64,000 nt of DNA from Piezodorus guildinii (GCA_023052935.1 CM041297.1:95006484-95070483); one strand, 5' to 3'; shown: positions 32,625 to 42,447, numbered from the stretch's first letter. Program-made: numbers and translations. Notes: generated by a model not told the origin, from the sequence alone.

Positions 32625-32911
32625 GCATTTCCAAGTCAAATTCAACCTTTTCCAAGTCAAATTCAACCTTTTCCAAGTCAAATTCAACCTTTTCCAAGTC
32701 AAATTCAACCTTTTCCAAGTCAAATTCAACCTTTTCCAAGTCAAATTCAACCTTTTCCAAGTCAAATTCAACCTTTTCCAAGTCAAATTCAACCTTTTCC
32801 AAGTCAAATTCAACCTTTTCCAAGTCAAATTCAACCATTTCCTAGTCAAATTCAACCTTTTCCAAGTCAAATTCAACCTTTTCCAAGTCAAATTCTACTT
32901 TTTCCATTTCA
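32625..32911. repeat. 21-bp minisatellite, left terminus of FBX copy 1
   Basis: About 13-14 units of ttttccaagtcaaattcaac plus c, nearly identical. Since 21 is a multiple of three and the unit has no stop in several frames on both strands, long open frames (7-residue periods such as KVEFDLE or PFPSQIQ) appear; they are not taken as genes. Confidence 0.95.
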
Positions 32912-33195
32912 AATTCAATTAAAAAAATAAAAATCAAATTAACATAATTTTATGTTTTAATGGTTATTTTAATTACACCTCGTGTTTTTAACCCTTGTGG
33001 CTTGTTAAATGTTCCCAGGGGCCTTTCTACATATAATTAGTCACGAATATAATAATAAGTATAACCGATACTTTAATTTTAAGACATTTGCAATACAAGG
33101 TCTGGTAGTCGGATTAATGGGATTCGTTTTATTTTAGTTTTATAATCGCGGGCGAAAATATTATCAATAGAGGTTTATTTTAACTTTTTGTATTT

Positions 33196-33950
33196 ATTGA
33201 ATAGTAGGCTCAGCAGATGCGTTCCCAAAGGTTCGTTACCGACTACACTATTAATTTCAATCGCGCTCGATCAAATATGGGTTTATTATAACTTTTTCGT
33301 CTTTATTGGATACAAGGCTCAGTAGCTGCGTTTCCAAAGGTTCGTTACCGACTACACTATTAATTTTAATCGCGCTCGCTCAAATATGGGTTTATTATAA
33401 CTTTTTCGTATTTATTGGATACAAGGCTCAGTAGCTGCGTTCCCAAAGGTACGTTACCGATTACACTATTAATTTTAATTGCGCTCCCTCAAATATGGGT
33501 TTATTATAACTTTTTCGTATTTATTGGATGGAAGGCTCAGTAGCTGCGTTCCTAAAGGTTCGTTACCGATTACACTATTAATTTTAATCGCGCTCCCTCA
33601 AATATGGGTTCATTATAACTTTTTCGTATTTATTGGATACAAGGCTCAGTAGCTGCGTCCCCAAAGGTTCGTTACCGACTACACTATTAATTTTAATCGC
33701 GCTCCCTCAAATATGGGTTTATTATAACTTTTTCGTATTTATTGAATACAAGGCTCAGTAGCTGCGTTACGGGATGTTCTTTCCCGACCATTCTATTAAT
33801 TATTCGTGCGCTCTCTCAAATATGGGATTATTATAACTTTTTCGTATTTATTGGATACTAGGCTCAGTAGCTGCGTTTCCAAAGGTTCGTTACCGATTAC
33901 ACTATTAATTTTTATCGCGCTCGCTCAATTATGGGTTTATTATAAATTCG
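33196..33950. repeat. Array of about 110-bp units, left (short) arm of FBX copy 1
   Basis: About seven units, recognised by aaggctcagtagctgcgttc at 33314, 33424, 33534 and onward every 108-110 bases. The unit continues with aaaggttcgttaccgattac, aatcgcgctcgctcaaatat and aactttttcgtatttattgg. A variant (beta) unit with acgggatgttctttcccgac and attattcgtgcgctc is second from the loop. Confidence 0.93.
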
Positions 33951-34205
33951 TGTTTCTTTTTTATGCTAATTTCTGTATTTGTGTTTCGGGAGTTTTGTTA
34001 GTGAATGTGTTAATGTTTTTTTAGTCAGTTGGTCTAGTGTATGTTTATTTCGTGTTTTTTGTAACTTTTCATGTATTGGGTTACCGCTTATCCTTTTTTT
34101 CAAGATAGTAAGTTATCTTTTTGGTAAATATTTTGGAGTTTGATAATAATCAGCTAAACAGAACAGAACAGAACGATTTTATAAGTACATTCTTATTTGA
34201 TAAAC
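33951..34205. other. Loop of FBX copy 1
   Basis: About 250 bases of non-repetitive sequence, including atttctgtatttgtgtttcg and ccgcttatcctttttttcaa, without coding potential. The loop of copy 2 (59628-59856) is its reverse complement with small differences. Confidence 0.85.
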
Positions 34206-35430
34206 CTCTACTTGAGTTAGCGCAATTAAAATTAATAGTATAATCTGTAACGAGTCCTTGGTTACACAGCGACTGAGCCTAGTATGCAGTAAATACGAAC
34301 AAGTTAAAATAAACCTCTTCTTGAGCGAGCGCGATTAAAACTAATAGTATTATCGGTAACGAATCTTCGGGAACGCAGCTACTGAGCCTAGTAGCCAATA
34401 AATACAATAAAGTTAAAATAAACTTCTTCTTGAGCGAGAGCACTTAAAATAAATTGAATAATTGGGATAGCACCCCCCGGAACGCATCAATAATAGCGAA
34501 AAATACGAAAAAGTTATTATAAACCCATATTTGAGCGAGCGCGATTAAAATTAATAGTGTAGTCGGTAACGAACCTTTGGGAACGCAGCTACTGAGCCTT
34601 GTATCCAATAAATACGAAAAAGTTATAATAAACCCATATTTGAGCGAGCGCACGAATAATTAATAGAATGGTCGGGAAAGAAACCTCCCGTAACGCAGCT
34701 ACTGAGCCTTGTATTCAATAAATACGAAAAAGTTATAATAAAACCATATTTGAGCGAGCGCACGAATAATTAATAGAATGGTCGGGACAGAACCCCCCGT
34801 AACGCATCAACTGAGCCTAATAGCGAATAAATACGAAAAAGTTATAATAAACCGATATTTGAGGGAGCGCGATTAAAATTAATAGTGTAATCGGTAACGA
34901 ACCTTTTGGAACGCAGCTACTGAGCCTTGTATACAATAAATACGAAAAAGTTATTATAAACCCATATTTGAGTGAGCGCGATTAAAATTAATAGTGTAAT
35001 CGGTAACGAACCTTTGGAAACGCAGCTACTGAGCCTAGTATCCAATAAATACGAAAAAGTTATAATAAACCCTTATTTGAGCGAGCGCGATTAAAATTAA
35101 TAGTGTAGTCGGTAACAAACTTTTGGGAACGCAGCTACTGAGCCTTGTATTCAATAAATACGAAAAAGTTATACTAAAACCATATTTGAGCGAGCGCACG
35201 AATAATTAATAGAATGGTCGGGAAAGAACCCCCCGTAACGCAGCTACTGAGCCTAGTATCCAATAAATACGAAAAAGTTATAATAAACCGATATTTGAGG
35301 GAGCGCGATTAAAATTAATAGTGTAATCGGTAACGAACCTTTTGGAACGCAGCTACTGAGCCTTGTATCTAATAAAATACGAAAAAGTTATTATAAACCC
35401 ATATTTGAGTGAGCGCGATTAAAATTAATA
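34206..35430. repeat. Array of about 110-bp units, right (long) arm of FBX copy 1
   Basis: About eleven units in reverse orientation, recognised by gcagctactgagcctagtat or variants near 34266, 34376, 34586, 34696, 34806, 34914, 35023, 35130, 35238 and 35348. Alpha and beta unit types alternate irregularly (beta: gaatggtcgggaaagaaccc with ccccgtaacg). The array ends by fusing to the linker at gggttaaaaacac, with about 200 bases of linker lost. Confidence 0.93.
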
Positions 35431-35510
35431 GGGTTAAAAACACAAGGTGTAATTAAAATAACCATTAAAACATAAAATCATGTTAATTTGATTTTTATTA
35501 TTTTACGGAA

Positions 35511-35689
35511 ATCGAAAAAGGTTGAATTTGAAATGGAAAAGGTTGAATTTGACTTGGAAAAGGTTGAATTTGACTTGGAAAGGGTTGAATTTGACTTGGC
35601 AAAGGTTGAATTTGACTTGGAAAAGGTTGAATTTGACTTGGAAAAGGTTGAATTTGACTTGGAAAAGGTTGAATTTGACTTGGAAATGC
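35511..35689. repeat. 21-bp minisatellite, right terminus of FBX copy 1
   Basis: About 8.5 units of aggttgaatttgacttggaa plus a, the reverse complement of the left terminal array, ending tggaaatgc. Confidence 0.95.
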
Positions 35690-35772
35690 TTTATATATCG
35701 TGTGAATGTTGTACTTTATCACTATTAAAAATGTCCTAAATTGGACAGATTGTAATATTACTCAATAAAGAA
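35690..35772 (+). pseudogene. Jockey J2 3' UTR end, right part of the split copy
   Basis: tatatatcgtgtgaatgttg ... tatcactatta ... cagattgtaatattactcaataaag corresponds to the last bases of the J2 UTR at 20840-20905 (tattgtgtgaatgggatcat ... aattgtaatatatctcaata). It therefore continues the copy begun at 30616. Confidence 0.75.
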
Positions 35773-35784
35773 TTGTTTCTCTCT

Positions 35785-36030
35785 CTGGTAAGCTCATTTT
35801 GATGAAAAAGGTTTTGTAACGTCTCGGACGTATATGTGTCTTAAATATGAAATTTCAGTTTCATAGGAATTATTTACCACACACGGACACACACACACAC
35901 ACACAGACCATTTTGCGGGACTTATTTGGTTATTTGGACGAAGGGGACCCTAAAATGTGTATTTCCGTTGAAAACTGGAATTCGAAAATTTTCACGATCG
36001 CAATGCTTTCCCTTACTATATATAGTAAGT
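35785..36030 (+). mobile_element. A-type element, 3' end fragment
   Basis: Begins near ggtaagctcattttgatgaa, includes a short CA run (35881-35906), gcgggacttatttggttatt and the terminal palindrome cttactatatatagtaag followed by tgaaagt. Same 3' end as 4440-4500. Confidence 0.65.
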
Positions 36031-36039
36031 GAAAGTAAA

Positions 36040-36405
36040 AACACTTATTCATCATTTCACTATCTTTGAAAATAACTAAGTTATTGAATTAAGTATCTTT
36101 TAATCTGCGGCCATTTTAAAAATAACCAGCTGATATCAACGTCTAGGTGTTGAACATCATTGCATGCCCTAGTATTTTGTAGCGAATTAAAAAAAAAAAA
36201 AATTGGTCCAGGGGTTTCTGAATAATGCCGCGGACGGCGTACGGCACACAAACGATTTTTTTAATGCGTTATTCGTGTTCTACCTATCTTGAAATGTAAG
36301 CCCTTAAATTTCGAGGGGGAGGGGTTATTTTTTTTTTAATTTATTTTTTTTTTTTTTTTTGGTGTATTACAAAGTTTCATTAATAATAATAATAAACCAA
36401 AACTT
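36040..36405 (-). mobile_element. B-type dispersed element, minus orientation
   Basis: Reverse complement of the B core: aataactaagttattgaatt, ccgcggacggcgtacggc, tcttgaaatgtaagccctta and aataataaaccaaaacttg in order. It directly abuts the A-type 3' end. Confidence 0.6.

Positions 36406-36409
<4 letters not shown>

Positions 36410-36458
<49 letters not shown>
36410..36458. repeat. (TA)n microsatellite
   Basis: About 48 bases of TA dinucleotide. Confidence 0.93.
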
Positions 36459-36465
<7 letters not shown>

Positions 36466-37310
36466 CAATTTCCTATAGTAACAACTAATCAACAATACTA
36501 GAGAAATCTTATTGAAATTTTCCGAGCACGAGTTATTTAAACAGTTTTACATTACTGGTAGTATTAAAGGGAAATAAACCAGACAGACCCCGTAGCTTAG
36601 TGTGTAAGGAGGTAAAGGATACAAGCAGTCATTTATATCAATTTTTAAAGTTTAGAGATATATCGACCGTGAACGTAAGGATGAAAAATATATTTATAAA
36701 AAAGCTATTATCTTTTCGTGGCGTAAGCGAAAAGTTGAATTCGAAATTGAGGAGTCCTACTTGGACTATTGTAATGGAGGCCGGAATCGCTGGTCCTTCA
36801 GAGGCCAATTAGGTCTGGATAAAGCCGCTGCACCAATTTTCAACCAGCTCCTTTTTCTCAAGACTTCTGCCATGCTTATTATATTAAGTAAGAATTGAAT
36901 TTCTTGCCTGATACAGTGGATCTTGACCTAAATCTTAAAAAAAAAAACCTTATGATTTTACAAAATCCTAAAGATAAACAAACTTTTGTACTCAAATTAT
37001 AATGTTATTATTATTTAAAATGTTTATGACTGTTATTAGAATCTACATCAGACATGTCAAGAGGAGGTGAGTTGACTTGAAGTCTTATGGCTATACAGAT
37101 GAACGAAACTATTGCTTGGTAAAAAAAGTTCGTATCATTTTTCAATATCTCAATTTAAGCCGCTCTGTTTTTAGAAAATCATGTTTACTTGGTCAATAAT
37201 ATTTATTTTTAAAAAATGATTAGTTAAGGTACTTTTATGTATCAGTTTCAACCGAGATTGCTTATCTTTAAATGGTTGGTATTTTGCTTGCTCAAATGGA
37301 ATAGAAAAAA
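36459..37310. other. Intergenic DNA, nothing recognised
   Basis: A 70-codon plus-strand frame at 36600-36812 has non-biased composition but no known motif, and its surroundings show no splice or promoter evidence. It is not called. Confidence 0.35.
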
Positions 37311-37815
37311 AAAGAGACCCTCCAATGAATTAAATTAGCAAAAAAGTGTTGGTGTACCAAACCGAAGTAATTTAAATTTTTTTTTTAAATTAAAAATAAA
37401 AATTTGGACTCACTTTTTTCAAAATAAAAAAATAAAAAAAATGTTTTTTGAAACTCTTTTAGAAAACCATTAACATATATCTTTTTAGTGAAATTCGGTT
37501 GATCCGTTCAGGAGAAAAAATTGTTTTTTTTTATTTTTCACTATGGGGTACACTTGCGATAAAATTGAAAAAAAATATATGTTATGTAGGACCCTTCGAT
37601 GAAGTAAAGTAGTGAAAAATTGGAGGTGTACTAAACCATCATAACCAGAAAATATTTTTTTGAAAAATTCAAAAAATTTTTTTGGCAAGCATTTTCGTAA
37701 AAAAAAAATTTAAATAATATTTTTTGAAACCTACTTCTTAAATCCATAACATATATTTTTTTTCGTGACAATCGATTGAGCTGTTCAGGAGAAAACATTT
37801 TTTTTTTTTTTTTCT
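37311..37815. repeat. Diverged direct duplication of about 220 bp
   Basis: Unit 1 (about 37316-37520) and unit 2 (about 37588-37800) share ggaccctccaatgaa-type starts, gtgttggtgtaccaaacc versus ttggaggtgtactaaacc, atgttttttgaaac versus atattttttgaaac, ccattaacatatat versus ccataacatatat, and gttcaggagaaaa near the end. Offset is about 275 bases. Confidence 0.65.
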
Positions 37816-38690
37816 TACCCCCTCCATAACTTCCCTCCCGTCAGGATTAAGGGGCTAAAAAATTGCATAAGGTTGTTTTTCATAGGTGTGACTCAATGGT
37901 ATAAATTTGGTTCTAATACACGCGGGGGCAGATTTCACATGCTTACCCGGCTAGGCCCTTTATCTTTATACTTAAAATAAAAAACACCGATAATTTATAA
38001 CCGCAATAACTTCTAATTATTTAAAAAGGCTTGTTACTATTAAAATATGCTAGTGAATTAAAATATATGAACAATAATTAGGCAAGAGATTTCTTAATTA
38101 TTTTATAACATATTAATATTTTAACGAATTCCCTTGTGGATTTCTGATATAGCTTTTAAAACCGGCTCTACGTTGGAAATCGCATAAAGGTGACATCGAT
38201 ACGGTACATCCCTCAATACATAGAATTTTTTTTACTAATGTTCCTTTTGGGTGATAGATATACCAATTTTTATAGTGAGTTTACGAACTTCCAATGTTTT
38301 CTTGAAGATCTACCGTTAAAATTTGCTTGAAATACAGAGGAGTATTAGAGTAATATTGAGAAGTTTAGAGGAATATATGTGCAGCAGGATTAGTGCTTGG
38401 AGCAAAACCGAAGACAACGGATGTAGTTCTAGCTTATTAGTATTGGGTTGTAAAATAATTTTGTAGCGTTTTTCAATATTTTAAATTAATTCTCTATGTG
38501 TTTATAAAAGCTTTCAGAGCTCACGTGAAAATAAGGTACAGACGTTCATTCCATTTTGATTGCTTTTTCCAAGAGGCTGGAAGTAAAATTATTAGTATTA
38601 ATGAACAAACTCTAAATTCAAATACTTCGTGCACGATTTCATCTAAAGAGCAAACTTGATGACCGCATTCTATAATTACAGATATTTCCA
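37816..38690. other. Intergenic DNA, nothing recognised
   Basis: AT-rich, without open frames, tandem arrays or matches to other repeats in the window. Confidence 0.4.
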
Positions 38691-38749
38691 ATAATTATAG
38701 GTGGAATAGTCAGGAATCAGTCATTTTTTGAAATTTTTTTAATTTTGCC

Positions 38750-38789
38750 AACGTTTTGGCTCAAGCTTGTGAGCCATCATCAGGGCATT
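38750..38789 (-). ncRNA. Hammerhead-ribozyme-like motif, minus-strand arm, mutated core
   Basis: Read on the minus strand: GCC, CTGATGA (38783-38777), helix II GGCTC/GAGCC, AAAAC (38757-38753), GTT, GGC. Helix I can form, but the conserved G of GAAA is A, which should abolish cleavage. Confidence 0.45.
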
Positions 38790-38825
38790 ACTGAGCCATG
38801 TCCAAGCATTAACTCTTGGAGTTGG

Positions 38826-38862
38826 CTGATGATGGCTCACAAGCTTGAGCCGAAACGTTGGC
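38826..38862 (+). ncRNA. Hammerhead-ribozyme-like motif, plus-strand arm
   Basis: CTGATGA (38826-38832), then tGGCTCacaagcttGAGCC as helix II, GAAAC (38852-38856), then GTT and GGC. Core bases are complete, but the bases upstream of the core do not pair with GGC, so a single-strand fold lacks helix I. The related motif at 14868-14912 has all helices. Confidence 0.45.
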
Positions 38863-38915
38863 AAAATTAAAAAAAATTCAAAAAATGACTGATTCCTGAC
38901 TATTCCTCCTATAAT

Positions 38916-39844
38916 AGTTTCTACAGTCGACTATACATCCTCAAGATATTTCCAATAGATTTTTATTTTGTTTTTCCCCGTCTTATGCTTTTGCTCTGCA
39001 GCCTCAAGCAGGCTTATTGTGTGCTGTCCATTATCCTATTAATACAGGCCTTGGTGAGTCTGACCAACTGTAAGGATTGATCGGTTTTTAGGATCTGAAA
39101 TACAGTCATTGCCATTTTGCCAATAGTTACTGAGTCCATATAGCATTTCTTTCCAAACCATACTAACATATCTCCATTCATATCATAACATAACAGTTCT
39201 GGTTTTCATGCATGCAAAAATAAACAACTAAATGGATTTTATTTACAAAAATGATATACAATAGCACCTATTCCAAATCGTATTCATTTTTAGTCGTGGG
39301 ACGACCTTGAGGTATTAAAACTTTGCACACGCGCACACACACATATATATTTGTTATGATTATCTTTTTTATTCCTTTGGTTTAGGGTGGGAAAAAAAAA
39401 AAAAAAAAAAAAAAGAGCAACTTTTTTATTATTTATAATTTTTTTTTCTTTTTCATTAATAAGCATATCAGATCCTTGCATTTCCGCGGTATAACCAGGA
39501 TAACCAGTCTTTCCGAGTTTTCCAAGGTTTATTAGAGCCAGTAGGTCAAAAACTGATTTTGTAACACCAGATTCGAACCAGAACTCTAGAATTTAGAGTT
39601 AACGCTCGTAGATATAGTGCATTTTTATAATTAAAATAGTAGCCCCTTCTTCGCACGGATGCAATTTGAATGAGGTGCCATTTATGTTGAAAACATCTCT
39701 GTCCGACCGATTTAAAGCTTATCGCTTTGATAATTTTAGTTCATCGTAACGAAAAGTGCAATAAGCAAGAAAAAACGTTTATTTTATAACGTCTATTCAT
39801 CATTATATTAATCACCGGGAGGAATAAAAAACATAATCAAAATT
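38916..39844. other. Intergenic DNA, nothing recognised
   Basis: Contains an A run at about 39393-39414 and a short CA run near 39327-39345. No gene or known element seen. Confidence 0.4.
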
Positions 39845-40250
39845 ACTTGCACGATCCTATACGACGTTGGCAATATTTTGACTATTGTAACCTCCCTCTT
39901 TCCCAATAACATATGTTCATAAGTGTATGGGTTTACAACGACTTTATATTAACTTGCACGATATCTTCGATTGCATATTAAATTTTCTAAAATATTGTGC
40001 ATTCCAACGGTATATTGTACACCTATGTAGTAACATAACACGTACTTATATTTCAGGAATAATTTTTTGATGGCTTTATTAAGGAAAATTTATTTTTTCC
40101 GTTTAAAGAAAAACTTAATTGCAATGTATTTTGCTTATAAACAATAAGGAAAGACTGCTCTAAATGATAGTGAAAACCCTATAAAAATCCGTCTTGTGGA
40201 TTAGAAGGAGTTCGCGTAAACCAAAATCATTTTATATATATATAGAGATT
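39845..40250 (+). mobile_element. Family D dispersed repeat, copy 2
   Basis: Same landmark order as 21950-22320 and 50625-51900: acgacgttggcaatattttg, catatgttcataagtgtatg, aataattttttgatggc, aatgatagtgaaaaccctat, attttatatatatatag. It is uninterrupted and gives the best view of the element (about 400 bp). Confidence 0.65.
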
Positions 40251-40294
40251 ACATTAATTATTTAAAAAATAATGTCCATTGGAAGCACATAATT

Positions 40295-41215
40295 GTTTCC
40301 TGGAACTGTTAGAGAGTTATAACAACTGTTATGTACACGGACGCCTCGAAAACGGAAAATAGTGTAGGTTGTGCAGTAAAAATAAAACACCAACAACTCC
40401 TTTTCAGCTTACCAGAAGAGTGTTCTGTTTTCAGTGGAAAAGAGATAGCCATCCTAAAGGCTTTCCAATGGCTTACTGGATCAGAAACAAAAAACTGGAT
40501 CATTGCTGCAGACTCTAGGAGTGTATTGGAAGCCCTTGGAAATACGTCGTGGCTCACTAATTCCATCATCAGGGAAATATTGAACGTTTGGTGGGATCTT
40601 AAAAATAAAGGCATAGCCCTACGGTTTATCTTTATCTGGGTTCCAGCACATTGTGGTATTATGGGCAACGAAGAAGCAGACAGAGCCGCCAACTTGGCCA
40701 GACAAGGCAACACAATCACGGTACTGGAAGAACTCACAGTAGAAGACTGGATCAGAAAATTGAGGAAAAATCTCTTCAAAACCTGGGAAACAACGTGGAT
40801 AACAGGACAACATAAACTGTTGGATATAAAAAGAGACACCAAAAAATGGACGACGAGCACGAGGATTTCTAGAAAAGAGGAAATCATTTTATGCCGGCTC
40901 CGTATAGGACATTGTCAGTTTACCCACGGTTACCTTATGAGAAATCTGCATGCACCCACCTGCGAATATTGCGATAATATTCCAAAAACTATTCAACATA
41001 TATTATTAGATTGTCCCCTTTTCGAAACATCAAGACATAATTTTAAACTAACAGGAACCCTAAAAGATATATTGAATGATGATGAAGACAAGGTGAAAAA
41101 GTTACTGAATTATTTAAAAGAAATCAAGTATTACAACCAAAGATAGAAAAACACAGTTGCCAATGACCCTGTAGGGTAGAGGCAAATAACAAAATAAAAA
41201 AAATAAAATAAAAAA
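40295..41215 (+). mobile_element. I-like LINE with RNase H, 5'-truncated copy 2
   Basis: 3'-terminal fragment like 11981-12944: RNase H and C-terminal Cys/His region, then the 3' UTR with gccaatgaccctgtagggta and an A-rich tail interrupted by T. The element starts shortly before the RNase H domain, at nearly the same relative place as copy 1. A target duplication is not clear. Confidence 0.85.
40331..41146 (+). CDS. I-like ORF2 C-terminus: RNase H plus Cys/His domain, intact 271 codons
   Basis: RNase H motifs in order: MYTDASKTENSVG (Asp), VFSGKEIAILKAF (the Glu follows Lys, where copy 1 has SGEATAI), IIAADSRSVLEAL (Asp), WVPAHCGIMGNEEADRAAN (final Asp). Then CRLRIGHCQFTHGYLMRN and CEYCDNIPKTIQHILLDC with the CCHC arrangement. 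In an intact I-like element this domain removes RNA from the RNA/DNA hybrid after reverse transcription. The start codon precedes the first motif by one residue, so the frame is an accidental stand-alone RNase H left by truncation rather than a gene with its own promoter. Confidence 0.85.
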   Translation: MYTDASKTENSVGCAVKIKHQQLLFSLPEECSVFSGKEIAILKAFQWLTGSETKNWIIAADSRSVLEALGNTSWLTNSIIREILNVWWDLKNKGIALRFIFIWVPAHCGIMGNEEADRAANLARQGNTITVLEELTVEDWIRKLRKNLFKTWETTWITGQHKLLDIKRDTKKWTTSTRISRKEEIILCRLRIGHCQFTHGYLMRNLHAPTCEYCDNIPKTIQHILLDCPLFETSRHNFKLTGTLKDILNDDEDKVKKLLNYLKEIKYYNQR

Positions 41216-42060
41216 TATACTATTGTCTTATTGATTAAATCAAATTGCACTGAAAGTTCAGAATTTGATTTAAAGTTGGCATTAATATTACGAGATAGTG
41301 CTGAATTACACAAACATTTGATTCATTTTTTTTTTGTAATTATTTAAAAAATATTTGCTAGACTTCGACATTTTCCTAACAGAAGACAGAACTAAACGTA
41401 AGGGATATTCAATAAACTCGCAATATACCTAATAGCATCTAGTATTTGGAGGAATGGAAAAATATAAACCATATGCTCGTGTACTCAAAATGACAGAGCA
41501 TACCACTCTGGAAATAGGATTGGATTGAATAATAAATGGATTGAGATAGGAAGGAAAGATGAAAGCTTCAGCAAATGTGGAAAAAAGACATGGAGTAATA
41601 TAAGAGGGATATGGATATACAAGTATTAGAAATAAGAGAAACTATAAAAAAGGCTACGTACATCGATGGCGTGTTGACATCAACCGAGGCGTATGGAAAA
41701 TTAAATATTTATTTTCTAGAATAGAATAGAAAATTAATTTTACTCTGGGACAGTGTCCCTTGAGAATAATAAATTTGCACAGTTTAAAATATAAATGTCT
41801 GGCCAACAGACAAATAAACATAATTAACTAATATTTAAAATTGTGGAAAAATATCCATAATACAAAATAAAATAAACAAATAAAATTAAATTAATTAAAA
41901 TAAAAACAATCCTCAGAAAATAATTGTGTTGAACAAAATGGAAAATAAATGAGTTTAAATATAAAACAATAAGAAGAAAAAAATAAATGAATATTTACAT
42001 TATTCTGATATTTAGTTTTCTAAGAATAACATAAGCTATACAATAATAAAGGATCTTTAA
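41216..42060. other. AT-rich intergenic DNA, nothing recognised
   Basis: A-rich sequence with several ataaaataaa stretches between 41870 and 42000. No gene seen. Confidence 0.45.
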
Positions 42061-42447
42061 TTGAGACGTTGATTTCCAAAAGGTACTATATCCATTCTAG
42101 GAAATTTTACAGGAAGCGCCAAAATCTCTCGTTATCATATTATTAAACCCGCTGATTTGAGTCTTTTCGCATTAAAATATAGAATTGTTTTTTTACTAAA
42201 ATTATAAAACCATATTAAAATTATGAAATGAAATGTTTTAGTATGATTTAGGACGAAACTAAATGTGTAATCAGTACCTTAAGAAATTAATAGCATTTCT
42301 AAATCGCGTTATTAAAGTACTTGAGTGTTCATTAGAAACAATCAAATTTAAGATTCAGATAAAACTAAATGAGGAGAATATAAATATGTAAAAATATCAA
42401 TTTCGTAAAAAATGTCCTTTAGTACCTTTTGGAAAGCAACGCCTCAA
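42061..42447 (-). mobile_element. MITE family M1, copy 2
   Basis: Termini ttgagacgttgatttccaaa (42061) and its near reverse complement (42420-42447). The interior is the reverse complement of the copy at 6939-7324, for example agataaaactaaatgagg near 42358. Length 387 versus 386. Confidence 0.85.

Larger units (their letters stand above)
32625..35689. mobile_element. Foldback-like element FBX, copy 1 (giant inverted repeat with tandem-repeat arms)
   Basis: Mirror-symmetric: 21-bp minisatellite (32625-32911), linker (about 32912-33195), array of about 110-bp units (33196-33950), loop (about 33951-34205), the same unit array in reverse complement (34206-35430), a shortened linker, and the minisatellite in reverse complement (35511-35689). 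The outermost bases are gcatttccaagtcaaattca at the left and the exact reverse complement at the right. Flanks tttgtata and tttatata may be an 8-bp target duplication with one change. Both flanks are J2 3' UTR sequence. Drosophila FB and Galileo elements have comparable tandem-repeat arms; homology to them is not claimed. Confidence 0.85.
38694..38915. repeat. 90-bp inverted repeat carrying hammerhead-like motifs on both arms
   Basis: Left arm 38694-38783 and right arm 38826-38915 are reverse complements with few mismatches, separated by 42 bases. Each arm contains CTGATGA, a possible helix II (GGCTC...GAGCC) and GAAAC or AAAAC. The minus-strand copy (left arm) has helix I bases GCC/GGC but AAAA in place of GAAA. 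The plus-strand copy (right arm) has an intact GAAAC but TGG instead of GCC before the core, so helix I is lost. Confidence 0.7.

Noticed and set aside
32397..32930. Open frames of 75-164 codons through the 21-bp repeat (also at 35488-35739, 57901-58199, 60727-61073)
   Set aside because: They follow from a stop-free 21-bp repeat in several frames and both strands at once; no start context, domain or codon bias supports protein coding.
33196..35430. Possible CRISPR array
   Set aside because: The 110-bp units are contiguous and repeat along their whole length, with no unique spacers; the context is eukaryotic and the array is part of a palindromic element.
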